This document shows, in pieces, positions 63,468 to 64,000 of a stretch of DNA of 64,000 nt. Each line of letters opens with the position of its first letter. The stretch's first letter is position 1. This DNA is from Phycisphaerae bacterium. GTDB lineage: Bacteria; Planctomycetota; Phycisphaerae; UBA1845; PWPN01. The position numbers and the translations under genes were made by a program. The notes beneath the pieces are model-generated. The model worked only from the letters and a program-made list of their open reading frames with translations. It had not been told where the DNA came from and made no database searches. The stretch is from contig JAGNEZ010000017.1 of assembly GCA_018003015.1 (NCBI GenBank), positions 47,411-111,410 on the forward strand, given 5' to 3'.

Positions 63468-64000
63468 ATGGGCGAGAACGACAACCAGAAGCTGAAGCGT
63501 CGGAAGCCGGTCTTGTCCGCCCCACCTGCCGAGGCGAGAGGCAACGCACCGGCATCGCCCTCCGCGACGCCGAAGACTGCCCCGGCGGCGCGACATGAGG
63601 AGGACAAGCCCTCGGACGCCGCCGCCACCGCTGATCAGAAAGAGCGGATTCCGGGCGTTCTGCCCATTCTCCCCATCCGCGATTCGGTCGCTTACCCCGG
63701 CACGATCATGCCGCTGAGTATCGGCCGCGACAAATCCAAACGCCTGATTGAGCAGGCGAGTGCGGGCGACAAGATGATCGGGGTCATTGCCCAGCGCCGC
63801 AAGGAGACCGAGGATCCGGGGATTGACGATCTTTACCGTGTTGGGACGGCCTGCGCGATTCTCAAGGTGCTCAGTCTTCCCGACGGTACGCTGAGTATCA
63901 TTGTCCACGGACTGACCCGGTTCGGGCTGGCGGAGCTGGTGCAGACCGAGCCCTTTCTGCTCGCCCAGGTCCAGACCCACGACGACCCGGCGGACAAGAC
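63468..64000 (+). CDS. lon: ATP-dependent protease Lon, N-terminal part (cut by window end)
   Basis: The first 177 residues are visible from ATG 63468. About 60 residues form a Pro/Ala/Lys-rich leader (SAPPAEARGNAPASP...) not found in E. coli Lon, then the Lon substrate-binding domain begins: VLPILPIRDSVAYPGTIMPL, GVIAQRRKETEDPGIDDLYR, VGTACAILKVLSLPDGTLS and IIVHGLTRFGLAEL. The AAA+ and Ser-Lys protease parts lie outside the window. The N-terminal extension is notable; alternative starts within it are possible. A candidate promoter lies directly upstream. Confidence 0.88.
   Translation, partial: MGENDNQKLKRRKPVLSAPPAEARGNAPASPSATPKTAPAARHEEDKPSDAAATADQKERIPGVLPILPIRDSVAYPGTIMPLSIGRDKSKRLIEQASAGDKMIGVIAQRRKETEDPGIDDLYRVGTACAILKVLSLPDGTLSIIVHGLTRFGLAELVQTEPFLLAQVQTHDDPADK

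Noticed and set aside
1..64000. Search for CRISPR arrays, insertion sequences, phage or integrase genes
   Set aside because: No regularly spaced repeats, transposase motifs or attachment-site duplications were seen by eye.

Overview
The window is high-GC, densely coded bacterial chromosome. Its gene set points to a planctomycete, probably of the Phycisphaerae type: a pseudopilin with an H-x-G-DG-like tail, a DUF1080 protein, a secreted sulfatase, a Tat-exported Gfo/Idh/MocA oxidoreductase, a DUF4838 protein, many secreted HEAT-like proteins and zinc-ribbon membrane proteins. This is inferred from gene content; there is no rRNA gene. I see no tRNA, CRISPR array, insertion sequence or phage genes, so this looks like ordinary chromosome with patches of lineage-specific genes.

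Layout. 1-6639 (minus): a fused HemD-HemE heme enzyme cut by the window edge, a GlpT-type transporter, an EF-hand protein and a membrane-bound spermidine-synthase-like protein. 6806-12836 (minus): a carbohydrate block with a Cys-rich TIM-barrel sugar isomerase, a GH51 alpha-L-arabinofuranosidase and a GH127 beta-L-arabinofuranosidase, consistent with breakdown of arabinose-containing glycans. 13050-16369: a small lipoprotein, pyrE, a C39-like cysteine-peptidase lipoprotein paired with a small exported protein, and a zinc-ribbon membrane protein. 16696-21278 (plus): an unusual tight array of zinc-ribbon membrane protein, pseudopilin, EF-hand membrane protein and PHP-type (CehA/McbA) metallohydrolase. 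21860-26130: an MFS transporter coupled to an enolase-superfamily enzyme, facing a sulfatase. 26392-29894: a triple PepSY-like acidic protein, a decayed gene, and an OmpR/EnvZ-type two-component pair.

29903-36187 (minus) is a housekeeping run: bpt, cysK, rdgB, a SPOR-like lipoprotein, rph, argF and argD. 36387-43372 holds a DUF1080 protein, a 1109-residue exported repeat protein, manC and a secreted protein. 43361-50446 holds a P-type ATPase, a glycosidase gene broken by an internal deletion, and a divergent DUF4838 gene. 50669-55681 holds an ABC exporter pair, a HEAT-repeat protein and a Gfo/Idh/MocA oxidoreductase. 55949-60924 (minus) holds a NarL-type two-component pair and a DUF255 thioredoxin-fold protein. 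61567-64000 (plus) holds a membrane glycosyltransferase-like protein and the start of lon.

Most promising for follow-up: the HemD-HemE fusion, the zinc-ribbon/pseudopilin/EF-hand/PHP array, the PepSY-repeat protein next to its putative two-component system, the C39-like pair, and two genes (bpt and the ABC ATPase) whose conserved N-termini lie upstream of any normal start codon. Convergent neighbours are often separated by only 7-17 bases or overlap.
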